Made by a program: the position numbers and the translations under genes. Positions 1 through 5,980 of a stretch of 6,384 bases of DNA are shown one piece after another (position 1 is the first letter of the stretch; the number at the start of each line of letters is the position of its first letter). Source of the stretch: Planctomycetota bacterium (lineage in GTDB: Bacteria; Planctomycetota; SZUA-567). Where the stretch lies: positions 1 through 6,384 of the forward strand of contig JAISYD010000152.1 in NCBI GenBank assembly GCA_031270145.1, read 5' to 3'. The notes under the pieces are model-generated. The model saw only the letters and a list, made by a program, of their open reading frames with translations, was not told the DNA's origin and did not search any database.

Positions 1-1686
1 CCGCTGGCCGGGCTGGCCCGGGATCTGGAGCGTCCCCGCGAAGCCCAGGAGCGTTCGCTTCGGGCCATCCTCGCCCGGAACGCCGGGACGGAATTTGGCC
101 GGGCGGCCCGCTTCGGCGCGATTGCCCGCCTGGACGGCGGCCGGCTCTGGCGTGAATTTCGCGCCGCCGTCCCCATTCGCCCCTACGACGCCTTCGCCCC
201 TTGGGTGGAGCGCTTGAAGGCGGGCGAGGGCGACGTCCTGGTTCCGGGACGGCCGGAAATGTTTTCCCTCACCTCGGGCAGCGCCTCGGAGCCTAAATTC
301 TGCCCCGTCACCCGGGCCTTCATCCTGGAGCACCATCGCCAGCATCTGCTCTGGATGCATGGCTGCCACCGGGATCATCCGGGCATCAACGCGGGCAAAT
401 ACCTGGTGGTCGCCAGCCCGGCGGAAATGGGCCGCACCGCCGGCGGCATCCCCTATGGTTCCATGAGCGGCAAGCAACTGGCGGACCAGTCCATCCCGGT
501 GCGCCGGCGGCTGGCCGTCCCCGTCCCGATCGCCGCCCTGGAGCCGGCCGGCGCGCGCTGGTTCAACCTGCTTCTCTTCGCCCTGGCCCGGGAAGACCTC
601 CGGGTGGTCGCCGCCGTCAACCCTTCCACCCTGACCCTGCTGGCCGACCGGCTGGAGCGGGACGCCGAGGAACTTCTCGATTGCCTGGAAAACGGCCTCC
701 CGGCCGGGCGGGATGCCGCCCGGCCGCCCCTATGCCGCGAAATCGCCGCCCGCTTCCGTCCCCGCCCGGCCCGGGCCCGGGCCCTGCGGCAAATCCGCCG
801 CGCCGCCGGAAGGCTTGTCCCCTCCGACGCCTGGCCGGAATTGCGGCTCATCCTCACTTGGCAGGGCGGCCCGGCCGCCCTCCACCTTCCCCGGGTGGAG
901 GAATTGTGGGGCCCGGTTCCCCGCCGCTGCTTCGGGCTGCGCGCCTCTGAGGGCACTTTTTCCCTGCCGCTCCGGGACAACGATCCTTCCGGGGTCCTCG
1001 CCGTCGGCGGCCATGTCATGGAGTTCCTTCCCGCTTCGGACGACCCTCCGGCGGCGGACGCGCCGGCCCTCGGCGCTGACCAACTGGAGCTGGGCGGGGT
1101 GTACCGGCTGCTCATCACCACCTCCGGCGGCTTTTACCGCTACGATCTCGGGGATCAGGTACGGGTGACCGGCTTCAACCGCCGGACTCCGGAGATTGCC
1201 TTCGAGCGCCGTTCCGGCGCCCTGCTTTCCGCCGTCGGCGAAAAGGTGACGGAGCGCCAGGCGGCGGAGGCCTTACGGGAGGCGGCCGGCGGCTTGCCCC
1301 TGAACGGCTTCACCCTGACCTGGGAATTGGTTGCGGGCCGGCTCGGCTATGTCCTGGCCGTCGAATGGCGGAATGGCGAAGACGAGCTCCGCCGCGACCG
1401 GGCGGGCTTCGAGCCGCGGCTGCGGGAACTCGCCGCATCCTTTGACGCCGGGCTCAGGCGGCGTAATTGCGAATACGACGCGAAGCGGGAGGATGGCCGG
1501 CTGCTTCCGCCGCGCTGCCTGCCGCTGGCGGATCGCGCCTACGAGAATTTCCGGGCCCGCCTGGCCGCCCTCGGCCGGCCGGACGGACAATTGAAGCCGC
1601 CCGTCCTGGCCCCGCCCCCGGGGCCGGGAAGGGCGCCGGTCAAGGGCTGCCCGATTTTCGATCACCTGCCCCAGGCTTTGCTTTGA
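1..1686 (+). CDS. GH3-family acyl-adenylating protein, 5' end missing
   Basis: The frame is open from base 1, so the 5' end lies outside the window; 561 codons are visible before TGA at 1684-1686. A GTG at 205 is in frame, but the 68 codons before it continue the family pattern (a stretch reading NAGTEFGR, then VPIRPYDAF), so it is internal. Bacterial GH3 proteins are usually about 550 residues, so only a few tens are missing. Visible motifs, numbered from the first codon: SLTSGSAS at 89-96 (nucleotide-binding loop), LTWQGG before the second motif, GLRASEG at 312-318, YDLGDQ at 381-386, and GEK at 413-415 near the C-terminal domain. GH3 enzymes belong to the adenylate-forming superfamily and, in plants, conjugate acyl acids such as auxin or jasmonate to amino acids. 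The bacterial role is mostly unknown, so substrate and product are not assigned. It is far denser in G and C than the following leader and is probably a separate transcription unit from the TRAP operon. No membrane segment or signal peptide is visible. Confidence 0.88.
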   Translation, partial: PLAGLARDLERPREAQERSLRAILARNAGTEFGRAARFGAIARLDGGRLWREFRAAVPIRPYDAFAPWVERLKAGEGDVLVPGRPEMFSLTSGSASEPKFCPVTRAFILEHHRQHLLWMHGCHRDHPGINAGKYLVVASPAEMGRTAGGIPYGSMSGKQLADQSIPVRRRLAVPVPIAALEPAGARWFNLLLFALAREDLRVVAAVNPSTLTLLADRLERDAEELLDCLENGLPAGRDAARPPLCREIAARFRPRPARARALRQIRRAAGRLVPSDAWPELRLILTWQGGPAALHLPRVEELWGPVPRRCFGLRASEGTFSLPLRDNDPSGVLAVGGHVMEFLPASDDPPAADAPALGADQLELGGVYRLLITTSGGFYRYDLGDQVRVTGFNRRTPEIAFERRSGALLSAVGEKVTERQAAEALREAAGGLPLNGFTLTWELVAGRLGYVLAVEWRNGEDELRRDRAGFEPRLRELAASFDAGLRRRNCEYDAKREDGRLLPPRCLPLADRAYENFRARLAALGRPDGQLKPPVLAPPPGPGRAPVKGCPIFDHLPQALL

Positions 1687-1695
1687 TCCTTCCAA

Positions 1696-1709
1696 GCCCG
1701 AGGCCGGGC
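1696..1709 (+). terminator. Weak hairpin just after GH3 stop, possible terminator
   Basis: GCCCG at 1696-1700 pairs perfectly with CGGGC at 1705-1709 across an AGGC loop, nine bases after the GH3 stop. The following bases (GATTGTTTGTC) are only loosely T-rich, so intrinsic termination would be inefficient. Its position is right for the end of the GH3 transcript. Confidence 0.3.
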
Positions 1710-1925
1710 GATTGTTTGTCGCGACCAGCCGCATAACGATCCCGCAACCGCCCCGTCCCGCCTCCGCCGGCGGTCATGCCCCTTTCCGGGCGATCGCGCC
1801 CGTCCTCTCCAAGCCGCAAGGCGTTTTGCAAATGTGCGATCAAGGCTGGCCGGCGCGACCGGAATCCGCCGCCGCGATCGTCCAGGGTGAACGAAGGCAA
1901 GCGTTTGTCCAACTGACAGAAAATC

Positions 1926-1943
1926 AGGCGTTGAGCGCTTTTT
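1926..1943 (+). terminator. Small hairpin with T run upstream of the promoter
   Basis: AGGCG at 1926-1930 can pair with CGCTT at 1936-1940 (five pairs, one of them G-U) around the loop TTGAG, followed by more T residues to 1943 and then GTTCTT. It lies directly upstream of the -35 box. It could end read-through from the GH3 gene and so insulate the operon promoter. The stem is short, so this is a tentative call. Confidence 0.27.
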
Positions 1944-1947
1944 GTTC

Positions 1948-1975
1948 TTGACATTTCCACTTTCTTGATTATATT
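1948..1975 (+). promoter_or_regulatory. Sigma70-type promoter for the regulator/TRAP operon
   Basis: A perfect -35 hexamer TTGACA (1948-1953) is followed after 16 bases by TATATT (1970-1975), which matches five of the six -10 consensus bases. The surroundings are AT-rich within an otherwise GC-rich window. Transcription would begin near 1982, leaving a leader of about 58 bases before the regulator ATG at 2040. It is the only strong promoter-like sequence I found in the window. FCD-type GntR regulators commonly bind at or near their own operon promoter, so autoregulation here is likely but inferred. Confidence 0.75.
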
Positions 1976-1985
1976 CATCTTTCAT

Positions 1986-2017
1986 AAAGGTCAAAAGGTA
2001 GAAATCCTGAAAGGTAT
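1986..2017 (+). repeat. AAAGGT motif repeated on an 8-base phase
   Basis: AAAGGT occurs at 1986, 1994 and 2010, exactly 8 and 16 bases apart. The missing register at 2002 reads AAATCC, keeping the AAA. The run lies immediately downstream of the predicted transcription start, where a repressor or an RNA-level control could act. It may be a remnant tandem 8-mer, a regulator binding array, or chance in a purine-rich leader. Confidence 0.4.
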
Positions 2018-2036
2018 TCCTCCCAAGAGGGAGACC
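2013..2036 (+). promoter_or_regulatory. Ribosome binding site of the regulator, inside a possible hairpin
   Basis: The Shine-Dalgarno-like AGAGGGAG (2026-2033) sits six bases before the ATG at 2040 and decides this start. Its core GGGAG (2029-2033) is perfectly complementary to CTCCC (2020-2024) across an AAGA loop, and GGT (2013-2015) can add three pairs with ACC (2034-2036) past a four-base bulge. The CCTCC on the left arm also resembles the anti-Shine-Dalgarno end of 16S rRNA. Such pairing would lower translation of the regulator unless the hairpin is opened. Confidence 0.45.
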
Positions 2037-2039
2037 GAA

Positions 2040-2756
2040 ATGGAGAATATCGATTTTACCATCGCCCCGCCCAAAAAACGTTATGAGCATGTGGCCGAGT
2101 CACTGGAAAGAGTGATTGTTCAATCGGTGGAAGACGAAAAGCTGCCGTCCGAACAAGAGCTTGCCGAGCGTTTCAATGTGAGCAAGGCCGTTATCCGGGA
2201 AGCTTTGACCGTGTTGAAGGAAAGGGGGCTGATCCAGTCGCGGAACGGCGACGGCTCCTATGTTTCCAAGCCCGGCGCCGAAACCGCGGCCAGGGCGGTG
2301 AGCCGCATCATAACGACAAATTGCATCAATAACCAGAATCTTCATGATGCCAGGCTTATCCTGGAAACCGCCACGGTCAGGCTGGCCGCCGTCAACGCCG
2401 CCCCCGGAGAAATCGCCCGGTTGGAGGCGACCATTGCGGAAATGTCCGATCTGACCATGCCTTACGACGAGTGGCTGGCGATCGACATGGATTTTCATGT
2501 CGCCATCGCCAGGGCCGGCAAAAACGAGCTGTTGGCCATGTTTGTGGAAATGATGATGCTCCTGCTGAAGAAATACATGCTCAAGGGCCTGTACAGCAAT
2601 TACGATCAAACCTGCACTCTGAACGAACACCGCGAAATAGTGAATGCCATGCGAACGGGGAATCCCGACTTGTGCGAACAGGCTGTTCGCGCCCATTTCA
2701 ACTCCGCCTGGAATCACGTCGCCATGTACGAGAAGCGGCAAAACGCGACCGGTTGA
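2040..2756 (+). CDS. GntR-family transcriptional regulator, FadR/FCD subfamily
   Basis: The 238-residue product is the usual size for a FadR-subfamily regulator. Residues about 15-76 form the winged helix-turn-helix: LPSEQELAERFNVSKAVIREAL is followed by LKERGLIQ and a wing reading GDGSYVS. Residues about 100-225 fit the all-helical FCD ligand domain. Asp149 and His153 (in AIDMDFH), His197 (in LNEHREI) and His219 (in VRAHF) match the Asp-X3-His plus two His pattern of metal-binding FCD domains, which often bind carboxylates through the metal. The ATG at 2040 is preferred because a good ribosome binding site precedes it; an upstream in-frame TTG at 1965 lies inside the promoter. As first gene of the TRAP/aldolase operon it most likely controls that operon in response to the imported acid or a breakdown product. 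Whether it represses or activates cannot be told. Confidence 0.92.
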   Translation: MENIDFTIAPPKKRYEHVAESLERVIVQSVEDEKLPSEQELAERFNVSKAVIREALTVLKERGLIQSRNGDGSYVSKPGAETAARAVSRIITTNCINNQNLHDARLILETATVRLAAVNAAPGEIARLEATIAEMSDLTMPYDEWLAIDMDFHVAIARAGKNELLAMFVEMMMLLLKKYMLKGLYSNYDQTCTLNEHREIVNAMRTGNPDLCEQAVRAHFNSAWNHVAMYEKRQNATG

Positions 2757-2867
2757 AACGCTTCCCCCGGATTTTGCCGCGATGCGCTTGCGGATAGGGA
2801 ACTCTCCAGCAAATGGTTTGCGGCCCTTGTGGGCTGGCGGAAAACATGAGACGGGAAAGGGAACGGC

Positions 2868-3860
2868 ATGAAAAGAATGACTGGTATTATCGTCGGGATG
2901 CTGGCGGCGGGCATGTTCCTGGCCGGCGAGGTGCCGGCCGCGGCGGTGGAATTGATCTACACCCTGAACGCGCCCGGAGCCGATACGCAGGGCGGGGGAA
3001 TGCGCGTTTTCAAGGAGGTGGTCGAAAGAGTCTCCAATGGCGAAATCAAGGTGCTGACCTTCGATTCCGCCTCCCTTTTCAGGCAGGAGCAGGAGTTGGC
3101 CGCGGTGAAATCCGGCCAGGCCGACATAGCGGTGATCTCCGCTCCCTGGTTCACCGACGCCTCGCCGTGGGTTTCCATGTTCGCCGCCGGCTATCTGTTC
3201 AAGGACGCCAAGCACATGAACGCGGTGCTTAACGGCGAAATCGGAAAGCTGGTTTTCGAGCGCATTCTCCAGGATCAAGGCGTGCGTCCCCTGGGCGCGG
3301 AATATTTCGGCACCCGCCAGGTCAGCATGGTCGAGGACAAGCCGATTATCACTCCCGCCGATCTCAACGGCGTCAATCTGCGCATGCCCAATTCCGACGC
3401 CTGGATTTTTCTGGGCAAGGCCATGGGCGCCAACCCGACCCCGATTTCCTTCGCCGAAATCTATCTCGCCATGCAGACCAAAGCCGTCGACGGCCAGGAA
3501 AATCCGCTGCCGACCAATCGCAGCAGCAAGTTCTATGAGGTGACGAAATCCATTTCCATCACCAACCATCTCGTGGACAGCGTCTGGATCACCATTAACG
3601 AGGCGAAGTGGCAATCCCTCACCGATCAGCAGAAGGCGTGGGTGATGGAAGGCGTCAAGGCCAACCTGGACTACTGTTACGACACCAACGTCGGGATTGA
3701 AGCGGAAATCCTCGAATTCTTCAAGTCGCAGGGGATCAAAATCTACTACGCCGATCTGGACGCGTTCTCTTCCCACGTTCTCGAACAGTACCTGAAATCC
3801 GACTACGCCAAGACCTGGGACATGGAATTGTTCAAAAAAATCCGGGCAATGGCGAAATAG
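2868..3860 (+). CDS. dctP: TRAP transporter periplasmic substrate-binding protein (DctP family)
   Basis: The 330-residue protein starts with a Sec signal peptide: basic MKRM, a hydrophobic core at about 6-20, and a likely cut after Ala26 in VPAAA. The mature part is a standard DctP/TAXI-type fold length. Arg172 in NLRMP at 170-174 is the position of the conserved Arg that salt-bridges the substrate carboxylate in most DctP proteins. GTRQVS at 148-153 and SFAEIYLAMQTKAVDGQENP at 194-213 are further family signatures. It captures an organic acid in the periplasm and delivers it to the DctQ/DctM membrane pair. The ATG at 2868 is backed by a purine-rich GGGAAAGGGA five bases upstream. It follows the regulator after 111 bases with no clear promoter or terminator, so co-transcription is likely. 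The neighbouring aldolase points to a sugar acid or hydroxy-keto acid ligand, but no residue seen here identifies it. Confidence 0.95.
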   Translation: MKRMTGIIVGMLAAGMFLAGEVPAAAVELIYTLNAPGADTQGGGMRVFKEVVERVSNGEIKVLTFDSASLFRQEQELAAVKSGQADIAVISAPWFTDASPWVSMFAAGYLFKDAKHMNAVLNGEIGKLVFERILQDQGVRPLGAEYFGTRQVSMVEDKPIITPADLNGVNLRMPNSDAWIFLGKAMGANPTPISFAEIYLAMQTKAVDGQENPLPTNRSSKFYEVTKSISITNHLVDSVWITINEAKWQSLTDQQKAWVMEGVKANLDYCYDTNVGIEAEILEFFKSQGIKIYYADLDAFSSHVLEQYLKSDYAKTWDMELFKKIRAMAK

Positions 3861-3930
3861 GCTTTTTCGCCGGAGCGGCAAAGAGGGCGGGAGGGCGTTT
3901 CGCCCGCGCCCGCGGCCGGCCCCCGCGGCG

Positions 3931-3969
3931 CCCCGCCAAGCCCGAATCGAAGATTCGGGCTTGGCGGGG
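3931..3969 (+). repeat. Perfect 18-bp inverted repeat with a 3-base loop
   Basis: The left arm CCCCGCCAAGCCCGAATC (3931-3948) is exactly complementary to the right arm (3952-3969) around a GAA loop (3949-3951). In RNA this gives a very stable hairpin 71 bases after the dctP stop. The bases after it (AATGTTTCCG) hold only a short T run, so it is not a textbook intrinsic terminator. It could be a weak terminator, a barrier to 3'-to-5' exonucleases that stabilises the dctP message, or a copy of a dispersed palindromic repeat. Confidence 0.8.
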
Positions 3970-3994
3970 AATGTTTCCGATTCGCCCGATTTCC

Positions 3995-4032
3995 GCCTCC
4001 GGAGAAGCGGATTCCCCTTCGGCGCCGGAGGC
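3995..4032 (+). repeat. 8-bp inverted repeat with nested stem
   Basis: GCCTCCGG (3995-4002) is perfectly complementary to CCGGAGGC (4025-4032). Inside the loop GAAG (4004-4007) can pair with CTTC (4017-4020), making a two-tier hairpin. It is the second clear hairpin in the dctP-dctQ gap. Confidence 0.5.
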
Positions 4033-4043
4033 CGCGATTCCGA

Positions 4044-4080
4044 AGCGAACGGGCGCCGGCATCCGCGGGTTCGCTCTTTT
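4044..4080 (+). terminator. Hairpin followed by a short T run, possible attenuator before dctQ
   Basis: AGCGAAC (4044-4050) pairs perfectly with GTTCGCT (4069-4075), and CTTTT (4076-4080) follows. The loop is long (18 bases) and GC-rich, and the T run short, so termination would at best be partial. The placement, 44 bases before the dctQ start, would suit attenuation of the membrane subunits relative to dctP. Confidence 0.3.
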
Positions 4081-4123
4081 CGCGTCGCCGGATCGCTCCG
4101 CCGGTTTTTAAAGGGGATGCCGC

Positions 4124-4642
4124 ATGAAAACGGCTTTTCGTCTGGTCAGGGATATTTTCGAACTCTACATCCCGGTATTGTCGTTCTTCATCATGTTCGC
4201 CACTTTTCTGCTCCAGGTGTTTTTCCGCTATGTGATTCGCCATCCGCTGTTCTGGACCCAGGAAGTCATTGTCATGAGTTTCATCTGGACGGTCATTTTG
4301 GGATCCTGCCACACGATGAGCAAGCGATCGCATGTGACCTTCACGATGATCTACGACCGGCTTTCCCCGAAGCCGGCGGCCTGCTGCCGCCTGTTGGGCA
4401 ACCTCATCATCGCGATCGCCTTCCTGCTTCTTATCGTCCCCTCTTACAGGTATTCCTTCTTTCTGGGGTTCCAGAAAACCGCCGTGTTCCGCATTCCCTT
4501 CACGGCGATGTTCCTGTCGTTCGTCTATTTTCTGTGTTCCATCGTCGTCTACACCGTTGCGGACATCGCCGAAGACGCCAAAGTGCTTCTTGGCCGCATC
4601 CCGGACAGCCGGGATCATGTACGCATGGAGATGAAGCAATGA
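4124..4642 (+). CDS. dctQ: TRAP transporter small membrane subunit (DctQ family)
   Basis: The 172-residue protein has four hydrophobic segments at about 14-35, 47-64, 88-108 and 127-147, the normal DctQ topology and length. The family signature is present after the first helix: FWTQEVIV at 43-50, then a Trp-containing helix ending in ILGSCHTMSKRSHVTF at 58-73. The small subunit pairs with DctM in the cytoplasmic membrane, is needed for transport, and is thought to help dock the DctP protein. The start ATG at 4124 has AAGGGGAT seven bases upstream. Its TGA stop overlaps the dctM start as ATGA, which suggests translational coupling and near-equal production of the two membrane subunits. The 263-base structured gap before it is the odd feature. 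Two adjacent Cys (87-88) on the loop before helix 3 are of unknown meaning. Confidence 0.95.
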   Translation: MKTAFRLVRDIFELYIPVLSFFIMFATFLLQVFFRYVIRHPLFWTQEVIVMSFIWTVILGSCHTMSKRSHVTFTMIYDRLSPKPAACCRLLGNLIIAIAFLLLIVPSYRYSFFLGFQKTAVFRIPFTAMFLSFVYFLCSIVVYTVADIAEDAKVLLGRIPDSRDHVRMEMKQ

Positions 4643-5925
4643 ATTCGGCCATGCTGGTCTGCCTCGCGATATTCGCGTCGATTTTCATTCTGCGGATGCC
4701 CATCGCCCTGGGGATGATTTCGGCCGCCGCCGGCTATTTTCTCGTCAAGGGTGCGGATCTCGGGTTGGTATGCAACCAGGTGGTCAACACCTATTACACC
4801 AATTTCGTCATCATTGCGGTCCCGCTTTTCATTTTCACCGCCAACATCATGAACAGCGGCAAGGTGACGGAAATGATCTTCGGCTTCGCCAACACCCTGT
4901 GCGGCCGCTTCCACGGGGCGCTGGGGCACGTGAATGTCCTGGCGTCCCTGCTGTTCGCCGGCATGACCGGCTCCGCCATCGCCGATGCGGCCGGGCTCGG
5001 CAAGATCGAGATTAACGCCATGAACAAGGCGGGCTACGATCCGGCGTTTTCCTGCAGCATCACCGCGGCGTCCGCCACCCTCGGCCCCATTTTTCCGCCG
5101 AGCATCCCGCTGGTCATCTACGCCATGCTTTCCGAAACCTCCGTCGGGGCGCTTTTCCTGGGCGGCATGATTCCGGCGATTATTCTGGCGATCGGGTTGA
5201 TGTGCTACGTCAGGCATATTTCCAGGAAACGCAACTACCCGGTGGGCGAAAAAGTCGCCTTCTCCGTCTTCGCGGCCCGCGCCCTGCGTTCCATTCCCGC
5301 GCTTTTGACGCCGGTCATACTTCTCGCCGGCATCTACACCGGGGTCATGACGCCGACCGAGGCGGGGGCGATTGCGGGACTGTACGCCATCCTGATTTCC
5401 GTGTTCGCTTATCGGGCGCTGGGAATCAGGAATTTGTTCGTCGTGTTCACGGATTCGATCCGGGATATCGGAGCGACCAGCATCATGATCGGCGCGGCTT
5501 CGATCATTTCCTACATCGTCGCCCGCGAACAAATCACCGCCGACCTGGGAACTTGGCTGATCGGCATATCCGAGAACAGGCACTTCTTTCTTTTCCTCAC
5601 GAACCTCGCCATTCTTATCCTCGGCATGTTTATCGACACCAACACGATTCAACTCGTATTCATTCCCATCCTCCTCCCCGTCGCCAAGGCGCTGGGAATC
5701 GATCTTGTTCATTTCGGGGTGGTGGTGACCTTCAACATGATGGTGGGCCTGAGCACGCCGCCCTTCGGCATGCTTCTTTTCATCACCTCCGGAATCTCCG
5801 GAACTCCCTTGAAAGGCATCATTCGCGAGATCACGCCGCAAATCGGGGTTATGATAATTGTCCTTTTCATCATCACGTATATTCCGGACACCATCCTGTT
5901 CATTCCCAGGGCGGTTGGCTTGTAG
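4639..5925 (+). CDS. dctM: TRAP transporter large membrane subunit (DctM family)
   Basis: The 428-residue product has the typical DctM length and is hydrophobic throughout, consistent with the 11-12 helix elevator-type permease that couples uptake to an ion gradient, usually Na+. Signatures in order: GMTGSAIADAAGLGKIEINA at 108-127, YDPAFSCSITAASATLGPIF at 133-152 followed by PPSIP, GVMTPTEAGA at 235-244, and the C-terminal half-repeat with DTNTIQLVFIPILLP at 333-347 and GLSTPPFGM at 370-378. The two Pro- and Ser/Thr-rich regions correspond to the hairpin tips that frame the transport site in this family. The ATG at 4639 overlaps the dctQ stop by four bases and has GGAG (4627-4630) eight bases upstream. 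The same frame is open back to 3961, but the upstream part does not resemble DctM and spans dctQ in another frame. No missing signature or frameshift is apparent. Confidence 0.96.
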   Translation: MNSAMLVCLAIFASIFILRMPIALGMISAAAGYFLVKGADLGLVCNQVVNTYYTNFVIIAVPLFIFTANIMNSGKVTEMIFGFANTLCGRFHGALGHVNVLASLLFAGMTGSAIADAAGLGKIEINAMNKAGYDPAFSCSITAASATLGPIFPPSIPLVIYAMLSETSVGALFLGGMIPAIILAIGLMCYVRHISRKRNYPVGEKVAFSVFAARALRSIPALLTPVILLAGIYTGVMTPTEAGAIAGLYAILISVFAYRALGIRNLFVVFTDSIRDIGATSIMIGAASIISYIVAREQITADLGTWLIGISENRHFFLFLTNLAILILGMFIDTNTIQLVFIPILLPVAKALGIDLVHFGVVVTFNMMVGLSTPPFGMLLFITSGISGTPLKGIIREITPQIGVMIIVLFIITYIPDTILFIPRAVGL

Positions 5926-5933
5926 CCAAGGAC

Positions 5934-5952
5934 GCGGCGCCCGATGCGCCGC
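5934..5952 (+). promoter_or_regulatory. Intercistronic hairpin between dctM and the aldolase gene
   Basis: GCGGCGC (5934-5940) pairs perfectly with GCGCCGC (5946-5952) around a CCGAT loop, eight bases after the dctM stop. ATTTTCC follows about six bases later, too far and too short for a strong terminator. It may modestly reduce read-through or act as a processing or stability element between transporter and enzyme messages. Confidence 0.4.
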
Positions 5953-5980
5953 CCAACATTTTCCGAAAAGAAGAACAACC

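Larger units (their letters stand above)
1687..2039. other. Non-coding region between GH3 gene and regulator
   Basis: This 353-base stretch has no convincing gene. The first part (to about 1915) is GC-rich like the preceding gene. The last 100 bases are AT-rich (36 of 100 are G or C) and hold the promoter and leader of the downstream operon. Two weak terminator-like hairpins, a promoter, a phased AAAGGT motif and a hairpin at the ribosome binding site are listed separately. A small open frame at 1712-1951 has no recognisable domain and no good ribosome binding site, and I do not call it a gene. Confidence 0.7.
3861..4123 (+). other. Structured GC-rich gap between dctP and dctQ
   Basis: These 263 bases separate two genes that are often adjacent, and contain no supported gene. 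The stretch is very GC-rich and full of inverted repeats: GGGCG/CGCCC at 3893-3905, an imperfect CGCCCGCGG / CCGCGGCG pairing around 3908-3930, and three larger ones listed separately. No good promoter hexamers are visible, so dctQM probably depend on read-through from upstream. The likely role is RNA-level: partial termination or protection of the upstream dctP message. It ends in AAGGGGAT (4111-4118), the ribosome binding site of dctQ. Confidence 0.6.

Noticed and set aside
1712..1951. 79-codon open frame between the GH3 gene and the promoter
   Set aside because: It has no convincing ribosome binding site, no domain, low-complexity Pro/Ala/Arg composition, and it ends inside the -35 box.
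1965..2039. Upstream in-frame TTG that would add 25 residues to the GntR regulator
   Set aside because: The TTG lies between the -35 and -10 boxes and so upstream of the predicted transcript start. It has no ribosome binding site, and the added residues do not resemble a GntR N-terminus. ATG at 2040 has a good site.
2757..2867. Possible separate promoter for dctP
   Set aside because: A TTGAAA overlaps the regulator stop, but no acceptable -10 box lies 15-19 bases downstream. Only small GC hairpins such as GCCC/GGGC at 2823-2834 are visible.
2100..3881. 593-codon open frame on the minus strand opposite gntR and dctP
   Set aside because: It lies opposite two genes with clear family motifs, and its translation is rich in His, Gly and Gln with no recognisable domain. 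Long antisense frames are expected opposite GC-biased codons.
3961..4638. 226-codon extension upstream of the dctM ATG in the same frame
   Set aside because: It begins inside the 18-bp palindrome, runs through the spacer and across dctQ in a different frame, and does not resemble any TRAP fusion. The ATG at 4639 gives the normal DctM length and an ATGA overlap.
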